A DNA stretch of 64,000 nt. Source: Paramacrobiotus metropolitanus. Taxonomy: Eukaryota > Tardigrada > Eutardigrada > Parachela > Macrobiotidae. The position numbers and the translations under genes are program-made. Location of the stretch: the NCBI RefSeq assembly GCF_019649055.1, contig NW_026570232.1, forward strand, positions 248,001 through 312,000. Direction: 5' to 3'. Under the pieces are notes generated by a model. The model ran no database searches and was not told where the DNA came from. It saw only the letters and a program-made list of their open reading frames with translations. Shown here one piece after another: positions 24,573-36,488 of the stretch. How positions within the stretch are numbered: position 1 is the stretch's first letter; each line of letters starts with the position of its first letter.

Positions 24573-25275
24573 GCCAGTTATTTCACTTATTGGCAGTCTA
24601 CTGCGTATAAAAGTTAGCATAATTCTCCACAAAACTGTGCTGTTGTGCACCACGTTTGTTTGCTAAATTCATTGTTAAGGCTTTAAAATGAAAGGTGCTG
24701 GATAATTTTCTTGAAGTGCTTACCTGTTGAAATACTTACAATTTACAAAATAGTGGTGCGAAATTTTCTAATGACGAATGCGTACGAATATCGAAAGGAA
24801 CCAGCTGTAATTTCTATTCTGGTTCCGTTTCGGGTGACATTTACCTGAATACATAAACCGTAGATTGGCGTAGAATATAGATGACGTGACACGAAACTGG
24901 ATCAGTGGGTAATCTGATTTCGTAACAACTGCGAAACGTTTTTGAATTTAGTGCTTATTTTTAGTGATTTGTAACATCATTTGTTGGACTTCGGAACAGC
25001 TGAAAGTTTTCTGTCGCTGAACTCTGTTTTGTACGTGCTGTTATTACGATAAAGTTGAGAATACTTTTAGAAATACTCTGAGAATAGCGTTAAAATGCGG
25101 GAAAACTCGCAACGATTGTCTAACATCATTAGGAAGTGACTGCGGCAGCATCCAGATTCCAGATTGTGGTTTGTGAAAAAGCATAGCTGTATGAATCTGT
25201 TCTTGGAGGAATTCCTGTTATAGTCAGCCAGATTTATTTTGTCGATTTTGCTGGTTATCTCTTGTCTGCACGAAA
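24573..25275. other. spacer between eIF1 and ZIP9
   Basis: 700 nt of AT-rich sequence with no ORF of note. It presumably contains the eIF1 3' UTR and the ZIP9 promoter and leader. Confidence 0.5.
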
Positions 25276-27193
25276 ATGGATGGACTTATTCTGCTGTCAC
25301 TGCTTGCGCTGGCGATGCTGGTGTGCTCGTTCATCGCGGGAAGCCTTCCTTTGGCTGTGACGCTGTCCGAGGTTTGTGCGCTGATGCTGAAATTGCAGTT
25401 CCGTGGCTCCATCGCTAATCGTTACTCCGTTTTCTGCAGGACAAGTTGCAGCTTGTAACAGCGCTTGGCGCTGGCCTTTTAGTTGGAGCTGCTTTGGCTG
25501 TGATTATTCCCGAAGGTGTTGGAGCTGTCTACTCTCACCAGATACACGAACATGCAAAAGGTACGATCATAAAATATTACTACGCTGAGCTCTGCGTGCG
25601 TGCACTGTGTGCTGCCAGGCGTTCCTGTGTTTCGGGTTTGTTTAGTCTGACCAAAAAAATTTTCTGAAGGTATAAAATTTTATTTAACTGTTGTCAGTGG
25701 TTGGCATTCGTCGGTATTATTTAGAATATTGAAAGAATGCTTCTGCGCAAGCGAGATGCTGTTAAAATTTTTAAGTGCATTGTTCCTTGCGAATTTGGTT
25801 TTTGCTTTTGTGTTTCTTTGAAAATTTTGTTAGCTGTTTTATTTCCGTAATTTCTGGTATTCTAAACGTCTCCACAAGTCAGACGTTCCTGGTAAATGTG
25901 AGATAGTTGACTGGGCAAATGCAATATGTACGTATTGGCCGGTTACTGATTTTCTTATATTCGTCGGTGGATTAAAATGCTTGTAACAATTTGCAACACG
26001 TGTAAAACTTTACGAAAGAAGGTAAAATAATTACGGGCGATTAAAATCAGACATGTGGTAATTACAGATACTAATTGCTTACGTATTATATTGCGTTACG
26101 TTGGCGTAAGTCGCACCGAAAATTGCATCGCAGTTTTATGCATGCACAGTACTTTTCACCGTGGGTGTGTTGCAGAAGTTGCACCCGCAGCGAAACCGGA
26201 AGCCGCGGCGGCAGCTGCTGAGAAAGCGGAACAGCCCGCGGCCGTCCATGTGGAGCCCCCTGATCACGGGGAATGGATCGGAGCAGCGCTGGTCTTGGGC
26301 TTTGTTTTCATGCTTCTGGTCGACCAAATTAGTCAGAAACTCAGTGGATCCACAGGTACAGAATCTTACTCCGACGATACGCCAAAATTAATAGCCATCA
26401 GACGTGACAGTTCGCTGATTTTCAGACGCGAGTAGCCGACGCAATCAAATTACTGCTACGCTGGGATTAGTTGTTCATGCTGCCGCGGATGGGATTGCCT
26501 TAGGAGCTAGTGCCACGACGAAGCATTTAGAAATGGAGATGATTGTTTTCTTCGCCATCATGTTGCACAAAGTACTTGTATAGCCGTTGATTCGTTTTCA
26601 CACTTACTTAAGCGGTATTATTGTCGTTTTCCTTTCTTCAGTATGCATAAGTTTAACTTGTATACGAGGTAGATTCTCGGGAAATGTTTGTCCCTTTGAC
26701 GTGAACCTTGTTGCAGGCTCCTACTGCTTTTGGTTTAGTAACGTTTCTCCTCCACGAAGGCCTGGAACGTACCAAAATTCGGAGACACTTGTTAATATTT
26801 TCTTTATCCGCTCCTGTTGGAGCTTTGGTGACCTATCTACTGATATCTCAGGTAGTACGATGTATTTCTCGGTTGTTTCTACTTGGCAGACGTTTGACTG
26901 CGTTATACATTTTTGAAAAGTAATTGTGTGGTTTCGTCTACTTTCAGGGAAGTTCAACAATGTTGGACAGCACAAGCGGGTTGGTGTTGTTATTCAGCGG
27001 TGGAACCTTTCTGTACGTGGCGACAGTTCACGTATTACCAGAGATTTCTCACTCCCCGCATTCCAGTAATTCTGCATTACCTAGCAATCTGGACATGTCC
27101 CACTCGGGTGTTCGACTTCCTAAATCTCATTTACTGGCACTGATAGTTGGTGCTATATGTCCAGTTTTCTTAAACTTTGGTCATAGTCATTGA
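25276..27193 (+). CDS. SLC39A9: zinc transporter ZIP9 (SLC39A9)
   Basis: Six exons (25276-25371, 25440-25560, 26176-26355, 26426-26571, 26717-26851, 26948-27193) join to 307 residues, the same length as human ZIP9. The match runs end to end: [40 protein letters not shown], a loop replacing the usual His-rich segment with Ala/Glu-rich sequence, [19 protein letters not shown], the metal-site helix [34 protein letters not shown] and the ending GHSH. About eight membrane segments are visible. ZIP9 moves zinc into the cytosol from outside or from the trans-Golgi; the vertebrate protein has also been reported as a membrane androgen receptor. The HAAADG and MLHK metal-binding residues are intact. 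The cytosolic loop has only two His between residues 73 and 111, fewer than in vertebrates. Confidence 0.97.
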
Positions 27194-27459
27194 ATGTTTT
27201 GAACTTTTAATAATTACAAGTCATATTAGTTTATGACGTATTTATTTTTATGTGTACTTCTCGTGCACAAGCCGTTCTTCCTATGATGCAATGCGATTTT
27301 TATAGAAATTTATCTCGTAATTGCTGTTTTAAAATCTTTTAGCCTTATCCGAACAGTGTGTTATGATTTTGGAAACCTCGAAGAACATTCTTGAGATTTT
27401 GGATTACGTGGTCAGTTCTAAAGCTAAAAGTTCTAAAGCTATTGTACAGAAAACAAACT

Positions 27460-29569
27460 TTATTTGATGCGGCTAAATTCTTTCCATTTTCGCATGAACC
27501 GCGGTAACTGACTGGTGCGAAGCCGCTTTTTGCGTACTGTTCGTATCTTCTCTTTGTCAGCTACTTCGCTTCCGATTGAACTTGTTGATTGTTCTAGACC
27601 TAATGACCGTCTTCTCGTGTCTCCTTTGTCCCAGACGGGAAGCAGCGTGGGAGCATGATGCCGTTTGCTGTGCTGCATCGCTTCTGACCCGTAGACAGAC
27701 GTCCCGAATACGGAAACAGATTTGCTGCGACGAGCATGGCGCGCTTCGTTTCGTTTCATAAGGGCCAGCTCTTCGTCGAATGGCTCGTTTGGTGGGATAA
27801 TAACGGGGATGCGGCCATACATGGCGGCGTGGAGTGCATTCGAATTGTGTATTGTGTTGCCGTGAAGCCTGCACCTGAGTTGTGCTGCGGTTTGCAGCAG
27901 GTTGTCTGCATTTGGCGTTGTGTGGTTTATCAATGGCATTCAACAAGCCGGATATTTGCGGACTTCCGGTGGTTTCTTCTGCAAAATGGCATCTCCAAGA
28001 TCGTATCGCAATTTGACTGAGACTGTTGGTGTTTTCGGCGTAGGATATTCGGCCGATCTTTGTGGTGAGGGATCTGTGTTTAGTTGCACCGTTAAATAAT
28101 TATTGGCCCGTTCTTGGAAGCAAATCCTCCACTGAATTTTCGCTTTCGCTAGAGTTTTCACTGTTGTCTTCGGTTTCCGGTTCGAAGTGAGGCTGTTTCG
28201 TCGTGGGCCACTTTACTGAATTCTTCGTATTGGATCTGTTTCTTTGTGCAGCTGATCCCCTGTAACGTCTGAGTGGACCCTTGACATTCCACGCTGACAG
28301 CTTTTCACTCATAAAAAGGCGCTGTATTCCAGTCGGATGGATTTGAAATGAATTTTTTGGTTTACGGCTTATGTGTTCGGATATTTCCGTGAGTCGCATA
28401 TGCCGTCGTAATAGCCGGTTGCGTTTTCTTTGTTCAAATTCTTCGTCCGACTTCTTCTTTTCAGCCATTTCGGTTTCCACACTTTTTCCTGCTATTTGAG
28501 AAGTTCTTTTCACCTCGCGTGAAATCAACCTTGCCCGTATGAGTTTCTGTTTCAAGGTCAGGTTACCGACATCGGTTTCGTTAAGCAAACTTTTTCGGTT
28601 GTTTTCTGGCTGCGACAGCCGGACCATGCGACTTTTTCTGATCGGCACATCTCCCCGTTTCTGAGCTAATGCCACTGCCCGTAGCAAAAACGCTGCTTTT
28701 TTTATCCGCAATCTGCTTCTTTCTCCGAAAATGTTTATACTGACTGAAAATGGAGTCCGGATAAATTCTTCTGTACTTTGATGGATTATTTCTTACGGTG
28801 GTCAATTCGCGTATTATGGCTAAAAGTTTATCTGCATTTTGGAAGGGTACTGGATTTTTCAGTGGCGACTGTAGAAGATTCGGCAAAAAATCGTAGCGAT
28901 AGTTAAATGTGTTAAGAAACAGTAAATATCCTCGCCAGTTCGGCCGCGATCGGCGAAATGCGGCTAATTCAATCATGGTGTTCGTGACGTCAGGCCGGTC
29001 AGTCAGCGCTGTTTTCCATTTATCAAGCAGCTCACGACGCAGCTCCTGAAGTTTGTTTTTATATTGAATGCATAGCCGGCTATAGCGTTTCCTGACAATC
29101 CACTGTTCGTCCTCGTTCAAGGGTGGTATGCTGTTTGAGGATTTTCCGAAATATCGTTCCATTTCCGCATAGCTCGGTAAGGAAAGGAACAGCTCATCCT
29201 CCAGCTGCTCTTCGAAGTCTTTGTCCAAAAGGTTTTTGGGAAGGTAGACACCCAAACCTTCGTCCAGCTGCAAAAAAATTAATCAATATTTGCTTGCACA
29301 GTAATTGTCCATAAATTCAGATTAGAACCGTAGTTCTGTAATATTTACTATTGCTGGCAAGTTGACAACGACGATAAACCACAGAACGTTAACGTGTGCC
29401 TGATATGCACTATGCCAATATTACAGATATTCGGCTGATCACTTACCGCCTAACCATGATCATATACAGAACACACCTCCATTTGCTGTGGATGTCGGAT
29501 TTTCAATGGAATGTCGGGTAGACGAAATTTCATTGGGATGAAAATTTTCGGCGGATTATCCAACACGGT
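27460..29569 (-). CDS. unrecognised basic protein, reading frame interrupted by indels
   Basis: On the minus strand an exon at 29569-29477 (ending RHPQQME) splices in phase to a long exon from 29267 (LDEGLGVYLPKNLLDKDFEE). The product is rich in Arg/Lys with Glu-rich helices (LQELRRELLDKWK) and a compact hydrophobic block (WRGYLLFLNTFNYRYDFLPN), then a long basic tail ending FMRKWKEFSRIK at 27460. I do not recognise a family. The frame changes at least three times: at an A7 run near 28697-28703 (one base too many), near 28107-28112 at a GGG run, and near 27920-27945. Removing one base at each of the first two positions gives continuous, compositionally uniform protein, so the gene is probably intact in the organism and mis-assembled here. 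The true 5' end is not seen; the short ORF at 29730-30106 on the same strand could be an upstream exon. Confidence 0.55.
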
Positions 29570-29729
29570 CTGCAGAGTACAGTATAAAGGTTACACGCAG
29601 GCAGTAATGGGTGCCGAAAGTCAACAAAACCGATTTGCACACATCACACCGCTGCATAACAAATTAACAACACAGTATTGTACACATTACGTGACATTAT
29701 TACGGTACTGAAATTCTTGCTAATTCAAT

Positions 29730-30106
29730 TTACTGCATTGTAAGCACTTTATCATCTTCTGTTAAATCTTCAGAGGAACTGGCATCCGCGGGATGCGCTC
29801 TGTTCACGTCGGCGGCTGTTAGGTTATAACTGCGTTGAATGTAATTGGTCAGATGCTCCCAGGAAGGTTTCGTCAGCTGTTCGTTCTCGGGATCAGTTTC
29901 GGGGCTTTCCTGATCACCTGACACCAAGGGAGTCCACTGCGGATCCAAGTATGACAGAGCTTCACTGCGTTTATCTGCCCCCAGGACACTGGACGTATTA
30001 GCCGGAGATGCGGTCATGCCTAAAAAGAAGGTGGAAGCGATAAACGCTAGCGGTCCCGTTCTCAATCCATTTCCAGGTGGATGGCTACAAGCTTCATTTG
30101 CGATGC
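29730..30106 (-). CDS. short ORF with one hydrophobic segment; start not determined
   Basis: A minus-strand ORF opens after a TTTCCAG acceptor at about 30107 and stops at 29730. It begins IANEACSHPPGNGLRTG, then a probable membrane segment (PLAFIASTFFLGMTA), then an acidic soluble tail with a Trp-Glu-His-Leu stretch and several NXS/T sites. The only in-frame Met lies within the hydrophobic segment, so an upstream exon must supply the start. A candidate first exon at 31136-31014 (MSSSDHKLSWKG, donor GTTTAC) is out of phase with it, so I do not join them. A weak donor (GTGCTT) in phase with the 29569 exon allows fusion with the downstream basic protein. Family unknown; it could also be spurious. 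Confidence 0.35.
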
Positions 30107-33100
30107 CTGGAAATCGATTCGCTATAATTTTTACGAAAGAATTGCTCCAGTATCGTAGAATGTAGTGTAACCAAGTTACAGTTCTTATTAATGGTTGATG
30201 CTGGTACGAGTTTTACAATAACAACAACAAAATCACTGATGGTACAATGTACAAAGTTTACAAACTACCATACAAACCACAAATCCATTATTGTACGTAA
30301 TACGAACTAGGTAGATAGTCGTACGGTGCCAATGATTCAGATTATTACAGCTTTATTCGTAGCAAAAAATTATGATTACAGACTACAGTGTATAAAATCG
30401 GAAATTACTAATTAGTGCAACTTTACGTGTTTCCCAGCAGTCCAGCCCGCTCGGCTCGATTCAAAGCAACCGAAGGGTAGGAGCCGAATGCGAGGTGATT
30501 ACAGATTACTGGATTATTAATTCCAGAATTCCAGTGAGGTTATTGAAACTGTAAACGTAGTACTTCCCTGAGTAGCTGACAATTACCAAACGTCTAAGCA
30601 TTATAAAGATAAAATAATTTTTGTGTGCACAAAGTGGGTCTTACGTTATTCTAAAAATCTAAAATTAATCAAAATAATCCGTATTAAACACGTACATACT
30701 CTGGTACTTAATAAAATACCGTAGTGTGACCACTAAAAATATGCAATTTTTGCAGTGCAAATTGCTTACCATAGCCACACCCCTCCATGTGCGTGATGGC
30801 GCAATGGTGCAATCCGCACGCCAAGTCTTGACGATACCGTCAGAGTACGCGATGAAGTTGGTCGCATGTGGTGCAGCACTTTCAATTCGTGTTAGATCGC
30901 ATCTCGCGTTCGGGTTGATTTTTCATGCGTAGTTTCAAGTTTGTTCGTGAGGTCTTGGTCTCTTCGGAAGTCGACATAATTACGAAGTGAAATCTTCCTC
31001 CATAATTGTAAACCTGCAAACTTTTAACGGTCCTGAATCGGGCAGGAGTATTCATGCTTTTGTAAACGGTTCTTACTGAACAGTTGTTTTTTCTCTCCGA
31101 ACCTTTCCACGATAATTTATGATCGCTACTAGACATTCAGGTACGTGGTCTAACTGTGAAGTGACGCAGTCACGTCTTCCATGTTTGTGGCTCTAGAGTA
31201 ATTTATATAGTACAATAATTCCAGTTTTAGCCTGTGAAATATCGCAGTACCGAACTTGTAATACAGTACAGTAATTTGTAATTGGGGAGAGACCGGAGAG
31301 TTAACAGTGTTACTGGTTACATCACGTTGTCTCAGGGAGAAACAGACTTTCGGTTCCCTTTCGTTCCAGCGCGATATAGAACTGTAAAAGGTTATTCGTT
31401 ATAATGTTAACAAATTATGGGCCTTGAACAATCTGAATTTCCATGATGAGTGCAGAAACCAGAAGGAATGCAAGTTGACATGATTTAGTTCGTGAAGGAG
31501 TACTTAATTGATGGGACGTAGTTGAAGGTAATGTCGGAAAACTGCATACGCTCGGAAAATAAGAAATTATAAATGCTAATTTAAAGACTTACTAAAATCA
31601 GCAACCCGGTAAAATTATAATGATCTTGTTCATTGTACTTCTGCTTGCTTGTCAGCTTGTGAATGCATACTTATGAGTTGTGGCAAAGGTCAGGGTGCAT
31701 ATTATAACTTCCGCCGTTTTTTGTTAAAAAGTTTGTTTGTCCTGTATGATGTGGCTGTATCCGTAAATATGGCGTGTAAGCGGTAAGCCGTAAGCCCGCA
31801 ATTATATCCAGTTCCGAAATGTCTAAAATAATACGAGTATATTAAATTCTAAAACTAAAGGAACTGTTAAGAATAATTACATTCCATGCAGTGAGGTGCG
31901 TTTTTTTACTTTGTTCCTAATGAAATTTTTGTATTTGGGCTTTTAAACGCAGTGAAATAACTGAAATTCTTGAATTTCAGCACCTGCATGCACACGCTCA
32001 TATGGTCATGACTAGTAAATTTCCGAGAAATTCTCATTGCCTGAGTAATAACCTTCATGATATACAGCATAATGCAGTTTTTGTTAATGACTGCCTGTAA
32101 CAATACTGTTTTCTGTTATCCTTACATTTTGATGGTTACACTGCAGTTTCCATAGCTGGACTTGTGTGTTCGTTGTTTATGGTAGCAATTAACCGGGGAT
32201 CAGTGTTTTTGAAGGATTTGCGTCACATGCTGCGTTTGACATATAGATATGACGATCGTTAGCGGCGGTACTGGAGTGCAGCTGAAGCAGCAGTTATTTT
32301 TGCCACATAGTATTAGCCGTTTGACGGCGTTGATTTCGGCTGGCATTTAATTTTCCGATAGGCTAAGGCGATTTTACACAGAATTGGTGATCTGCAGATA
32401 ATCGGAGGCTGTTTCTGCTTGGTCGCGTTAGGCGTATGGCCCTTGGGCTTTTTTACATGAAACATTTACAGTAATCGAAATTTCAGTTGTTACTGTGTCA
32501 TTGGATAATAGTTGCCGACTGCGTTTTGAATATTTACAGGCTGCTAGTGTTACAGTTCTTGTTTGCTGCTTCTGAACGTTCGCCGATTTTCTCGTTCTTT
32601 CAGCAGAATTGAATAATGTCATCGGTTTCTTTGCACCTTGGTTACAGCATTTATTACAGAGAATTTCGGTTCCCTTGGCTGCGTGATTGATGACCTTTTT
32701 TGACATTGATAGTCGTTAATTTCGTGATTTTTGGCACACCTATGCACCAGTTACGTAGTTCATCCATTGCAGAGTTATTTTCCCGCGGGAATCCGTCGAG
32801 TTTTCGTAAAGAAATTTCGGCGTGCCATTGTGTAACGGTGCAAACGCTTCCGTCATCATCCGGTTCCGGTCAGTCAAGGTTTATGCCTGGCCACAAGTGC
32901 TACCCTGTTGTCCAATATCACTCGGATCGCGACAACACCATTGCCAACACAGGCCCCTTCAATTACCCGTCGTCCAGCAACAGAAGGAAACTGTTGCTCC
33001 TACGTCAGAAAGGTTTAACCAACCAAGAAGGTCCGAGCTTCGGGCAGAGTCCCAGGTGATCACCGCGAAGCGGCGTCGACACGGACCGGGTCGTGAATGT

Positions 33101-33186
33101 CAGTAATTCACGCCAGAGAAAGAAGAGCCACTGCATTCCCATTGCACTTTTTCCATCAATAACGTAACATCAAAACAGCTGCGAAA
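30107..33186. other. 3 kb AT-rich spacer upstream of eIF5
   Basis: No conserved gene is visible. ORFs at 30726-30932 (+), 31136-30882 (-) and 32700-33059 (+) lack recognisable domains. The right end (about 32.7-33.18 kb) is the eIF5 promoter and leader, including an upstream ORF at 33097-33162. Confidence 0.5.
33097..33162 (+). promoter_or_regulatory. upstream ORF in the eIF5 leader
   Basis: An ATG at 33097 opens a 21-codon ORF that stops with TAA at 33160-33162, 24 nt before the eIF5 start. Its context is weak (T at -3, T at +4) while the eIF5 ATG has A at -3. Vertebrate eIF5 mRNAs carry weak-context inhibitory uORFs through which eIF5 limits its own synthesis; the same layout here suggests the same control. 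It depends on the leader reaching this far. Confidence 0.55.
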
Positions 33187-35459
33187 ATGACGCTCAACAT
33201 CGACAGAAGCAATCCCGATCAGTTTTATCGTTACAAGATGCCACGACTTGTCGCCAAGGTAAATTGATTGAATTTTGATTAAATTTTTCGCTCATACAGT
33301 TATAAACTTTAACTATCGAGCGCTTATAGGTAACGTTCAAGTCCTGGTTAAACGGGATTCTGTACTGATATTGATATTGGGTTTTAAAATCCTTTTTTAT
33401 GTTGGTTAATGGCTTTTAACAAAATTATTAAAACCGCAGAAATGAAAAATAAAAGCGAAAAAACTTGGATGCAGTGTAATCGTTAAATCAGGATATGGTT
33501 GGCCATAGGTGGAAGGATCTGGCAATGGAATTAAAACCGTCGTTGCCAACATAACGGAGATAGCGAAATCCTTGGATAGACCACCAGCCTGTGAGTACCG
33601 AAAATATGATTTTTTTACGATTACTTCGTTGGAACATTGTCACCGCCGATAAAACTGCGATTTATTATCCTCTTGGTATTATTGGGTTACCGTTGTAGAT
33701 CCGTTGAAATACTTCGGCTATGAATTGGGCGCCCAGACAATGATTGACTCGAAGAACGATCGTTACATCGTCAATGGAGCACATGAGGCACCACGCCTGC
33801 AAGAAATGCTTGATGGGTTTATCAAGAAATTCGTCTTGTGTCAGAGCTGCAATAATCCCGAGACAGTCTTGGTATGACACACTGATAAATTAAGATTCTA
33901 TATTAGAATGAACCTAATCCTTTGGCTTTGTAGCAAGTGTATCCAAAGAAGAACACGATCAAACAGAACTGTGCGGCTTGCGGTTACAGTTGTATGGTGG
34001 ACATGAAACATAAACTGACAACCTACATCCTTAAAAATCCACCGGCGGAAGTTGGAGAATATGGAGAATCGAAGGGAAAAGGGAAAGGCAAGGTTAAAGG
34101 CCGTAAAGGTAGCGGTAAAGAGGACGAAAAGAACGGCGGTAGCAAGACAAATGGTGCCGGTGACAAGGCAGCACCCGGCTCGCCCACGACCGAAACTGAA
34201 AACCCCTTCGACGCTCCACCTCCAGTCGATGCCGTGGATGGGGATGAATTTGATGATGATTGGGGTGATGAAGACACCGAACAAGCCCGTAAAAGAACGC
34301 GAAAAGAGCTGACCAACGGAATCAAGAATCTGACTACCAACGATGATTTGGACAAGACGGAAGATGAGCGTTTAGATTTGTTCTACGAATTTGTCAAGGT
34401 TGGTGTTGTAAATTTAAATTAAGAAGAGTGAAAGTAGCAGTTTAATTTATTCTACTTTACATGCTTGAATTGTGCATTAATTAAAGCAACTGACCTATTT
34501 CGTGCCACTTACAGAAGCGAAAACAAGGTGACCAAGTGGATGATAAAGAAATCTTGGTTGAAGCCGAACGCTTGGAAGTGAAAGAGAAAGCCCCGCTCAT
34601 TTTGGCTCGAGTGCTTTTGGATACGAACATGATGAAACAAATCAAGGATTATCGCAAAGTGTTTCTTCGTGTACGTCAACTCTTGGACGTTTACGCTCAA
34701 TGTCTGACCGTAATTGTAATTTTATGTCGTTGTATTTTCTTATAGTTCACTGCGGGAAATCAGCGTGCGCAAAAATACTTTCTTGGCGGAGTGGAGCATA
34801 TTGTCGGAGTGGCCCATAGTTCAGAGTTGATGCCAAAAGCTGTAGTTCTGTTCAAAGAGTTGTACGATCGGGATATTTTGGAGGAAGAAGTCTTGGTGGA
34901 CTGGTATGATAAGGTAAACATACTTTTGCAGACTAATTTCAGATGTTATTTTGATACTTTATTTGTCTGCGCTACTTTTTAAATGAGAATTAAAATGGTT
35001 ATAATCTACGCCTGGTAATGATCTCATTAATTCACATATTATTGTTTATTACATCCTCAAATTTGGCGCGGCGTCAAGTAGGGCGCTGTGTCTGTATGCA
35101 AATAATCACGACTGAGAAATTGATTTGATGGGGATTAATCTGCTTTGCAGCCAACAAAGAAATATGTTGCCAAATCGATTGCTGAAGAGATCCGCAAGAA
35201 AGTTTTTCCTTTCATTAAATGGCTGAAGGAAGCAGAATCCGAGACGGATGAATCGGATGAAGACGACGGCATTCCACTCGCCCCGTCAGCGGTGAACAAG
35301 GCTGGTGGAGACGTCAAAGGCGGCAACGTTGTTGGTACGAACAACTCAAAAGCAGCGACGATAAATGGTGGACCAAAAGTCAATGGGAATGGTATCGGTA
35401 CTAATACTCCACCGACTGAAGAGGAAGACGAAGAGGAGGTGGATATCGATGCGATCTAA
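33187..35459 (+). CDS. EIF5: translation initiation factor eIF5, GTPase activator of eIF2
   Basis: Seven exons (33187-33258, 33509-33590, 33699-33871, 33934-34398, 34515-34670, 34746-34913, 35151-35459) join to 474 residues (human 431). The N-terminal GAP domain contains [19 protein letters not shown] with the catalytic Arg of the DQFYRYKM motif, then the zinc-binding part ([24 protein letters not shown]). A Lys/Gly-rich linker follows (34050-34200), somewhat longer than in vertebrates, then an acidic segment ([11 protein letters not shown]) and the C-terminal HEAT/W2 domain ([31 protein letters not shown]), ending EEEVDIDAI like the human end DDIDIDAI. It stimulates GTP hydrolysis in the eIF2 ternary complex and bridges eIF1, eIF2-beta and eIF3. 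An AATAAA at 35855-35860 is a plausible poly(A) signal. Confidence 0.97.
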
Positions 35460-36488
35460 GTGGCGACCAGATGCTGGATTTAATATTGCTTTTACATCAG
35501 CGCATCTCAGGATTTTACGGAGGATACGACTCAGCTTAATATCTTATTCGTGCTTTTTTTCAGTGCGCAGCCGTTTTTATTTCACTCGTAAATAACAGTA
35601 GTAAAGTATGCTCGTCTCATTTGAATGTACAAAATCAAAGTATCGGTTCAGAAATGAGAAGATTTCGCTAATTGAAACCCATAAGTACTTTGTTCTTGAA
35701 CTGGGGCTGCTTAAAATTTTAGCCAGATGCAGTAGTAGATTCGTGCTGGGCCTGCCAGTACCGGGCTTGTTATTATTTATGATTGTGTGTTTTACGGTGT
35801 TTTCAGTGGTTTTTCTTTGCCAGTGAATCTTGGAGAGTTTTTCTTGAGCAGAATAATAAATGTATAATTCTGACAGACGTTTTGGCGTTTTTGAACCAGA
35901 ATCAGAATTACGTTTGCGTGTTTATTCGTGAGAACAATTTGAGTATGTGCCGGAAGTCGAAATTGAATGCCAAGTCAGTATTCATTGCAGAAAAGCCGCT
36001 TTGTCCAGCTGATCCGTTAGCTGTAGCAGCGCCACTAGTGACGACACTAGGTGCTTGGTGTCCTTCCCGAGCAACTGGGAGGCTGGGATGCTTATCGCTC
36101 ATTAGGACCCATTGGCTGACGTAAGCTGGTCCAACCAACACTCAATGACGGTGAAATCATTCGAAGTTCACAAAGCGCTCAGTTATCGATCACGCTTCGT
36201 TCACGCCGAATCGAGTCATAACCCGTTTATTCGTTGTCTTTTACATTTTCCATTATTTCTCGTACTTACTGCCATTAATTTTAAACTTTCGTCAGAACCA
36301 GTAGAGGCAGAGCAATTCGCTGTTGCTATAATTTTTTTATTTCTAGCTCGTATAGCTTATTAGTTACCACAGATGTTAGCATTCTTACTCTTGTAATTAC
36401 TATTTCAGATTCAGATCCTATGTGTATATACAATATCAGTCCGTCTACTAATATTTAACTTGGGAGTGAATTTCTTATAATTAATAAA
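35460..36488. other. eIF5 3' region and ARIH1 promoter
   Basis: The left part is probably the eIF5 3' UTR up to the AATAAA at 35855. The rest is AT-rich spacer; ORFs at 35783-36124 (+) and 35908-36141 (-) are mutual shadows with no domain. Confidence 0.5.

Noticed and set aside
30882-31136. Minus-strand ORF starting MSSSDHKLSW as first exon of the 29.7 kb ORF
   Set aside because: It has an ATG and a possible donor, but phase 0 does not match the phase needed by the 30106 acceptor; no evidence to join or to call it alone.
32700-33059. 119-codon plus-strand ORF directly before eIF5
   Set aside because: No recognisable domain, ends in the probable eIF5 leader, and overlaps another open frame (32822-33106); treated as leader or spacer.
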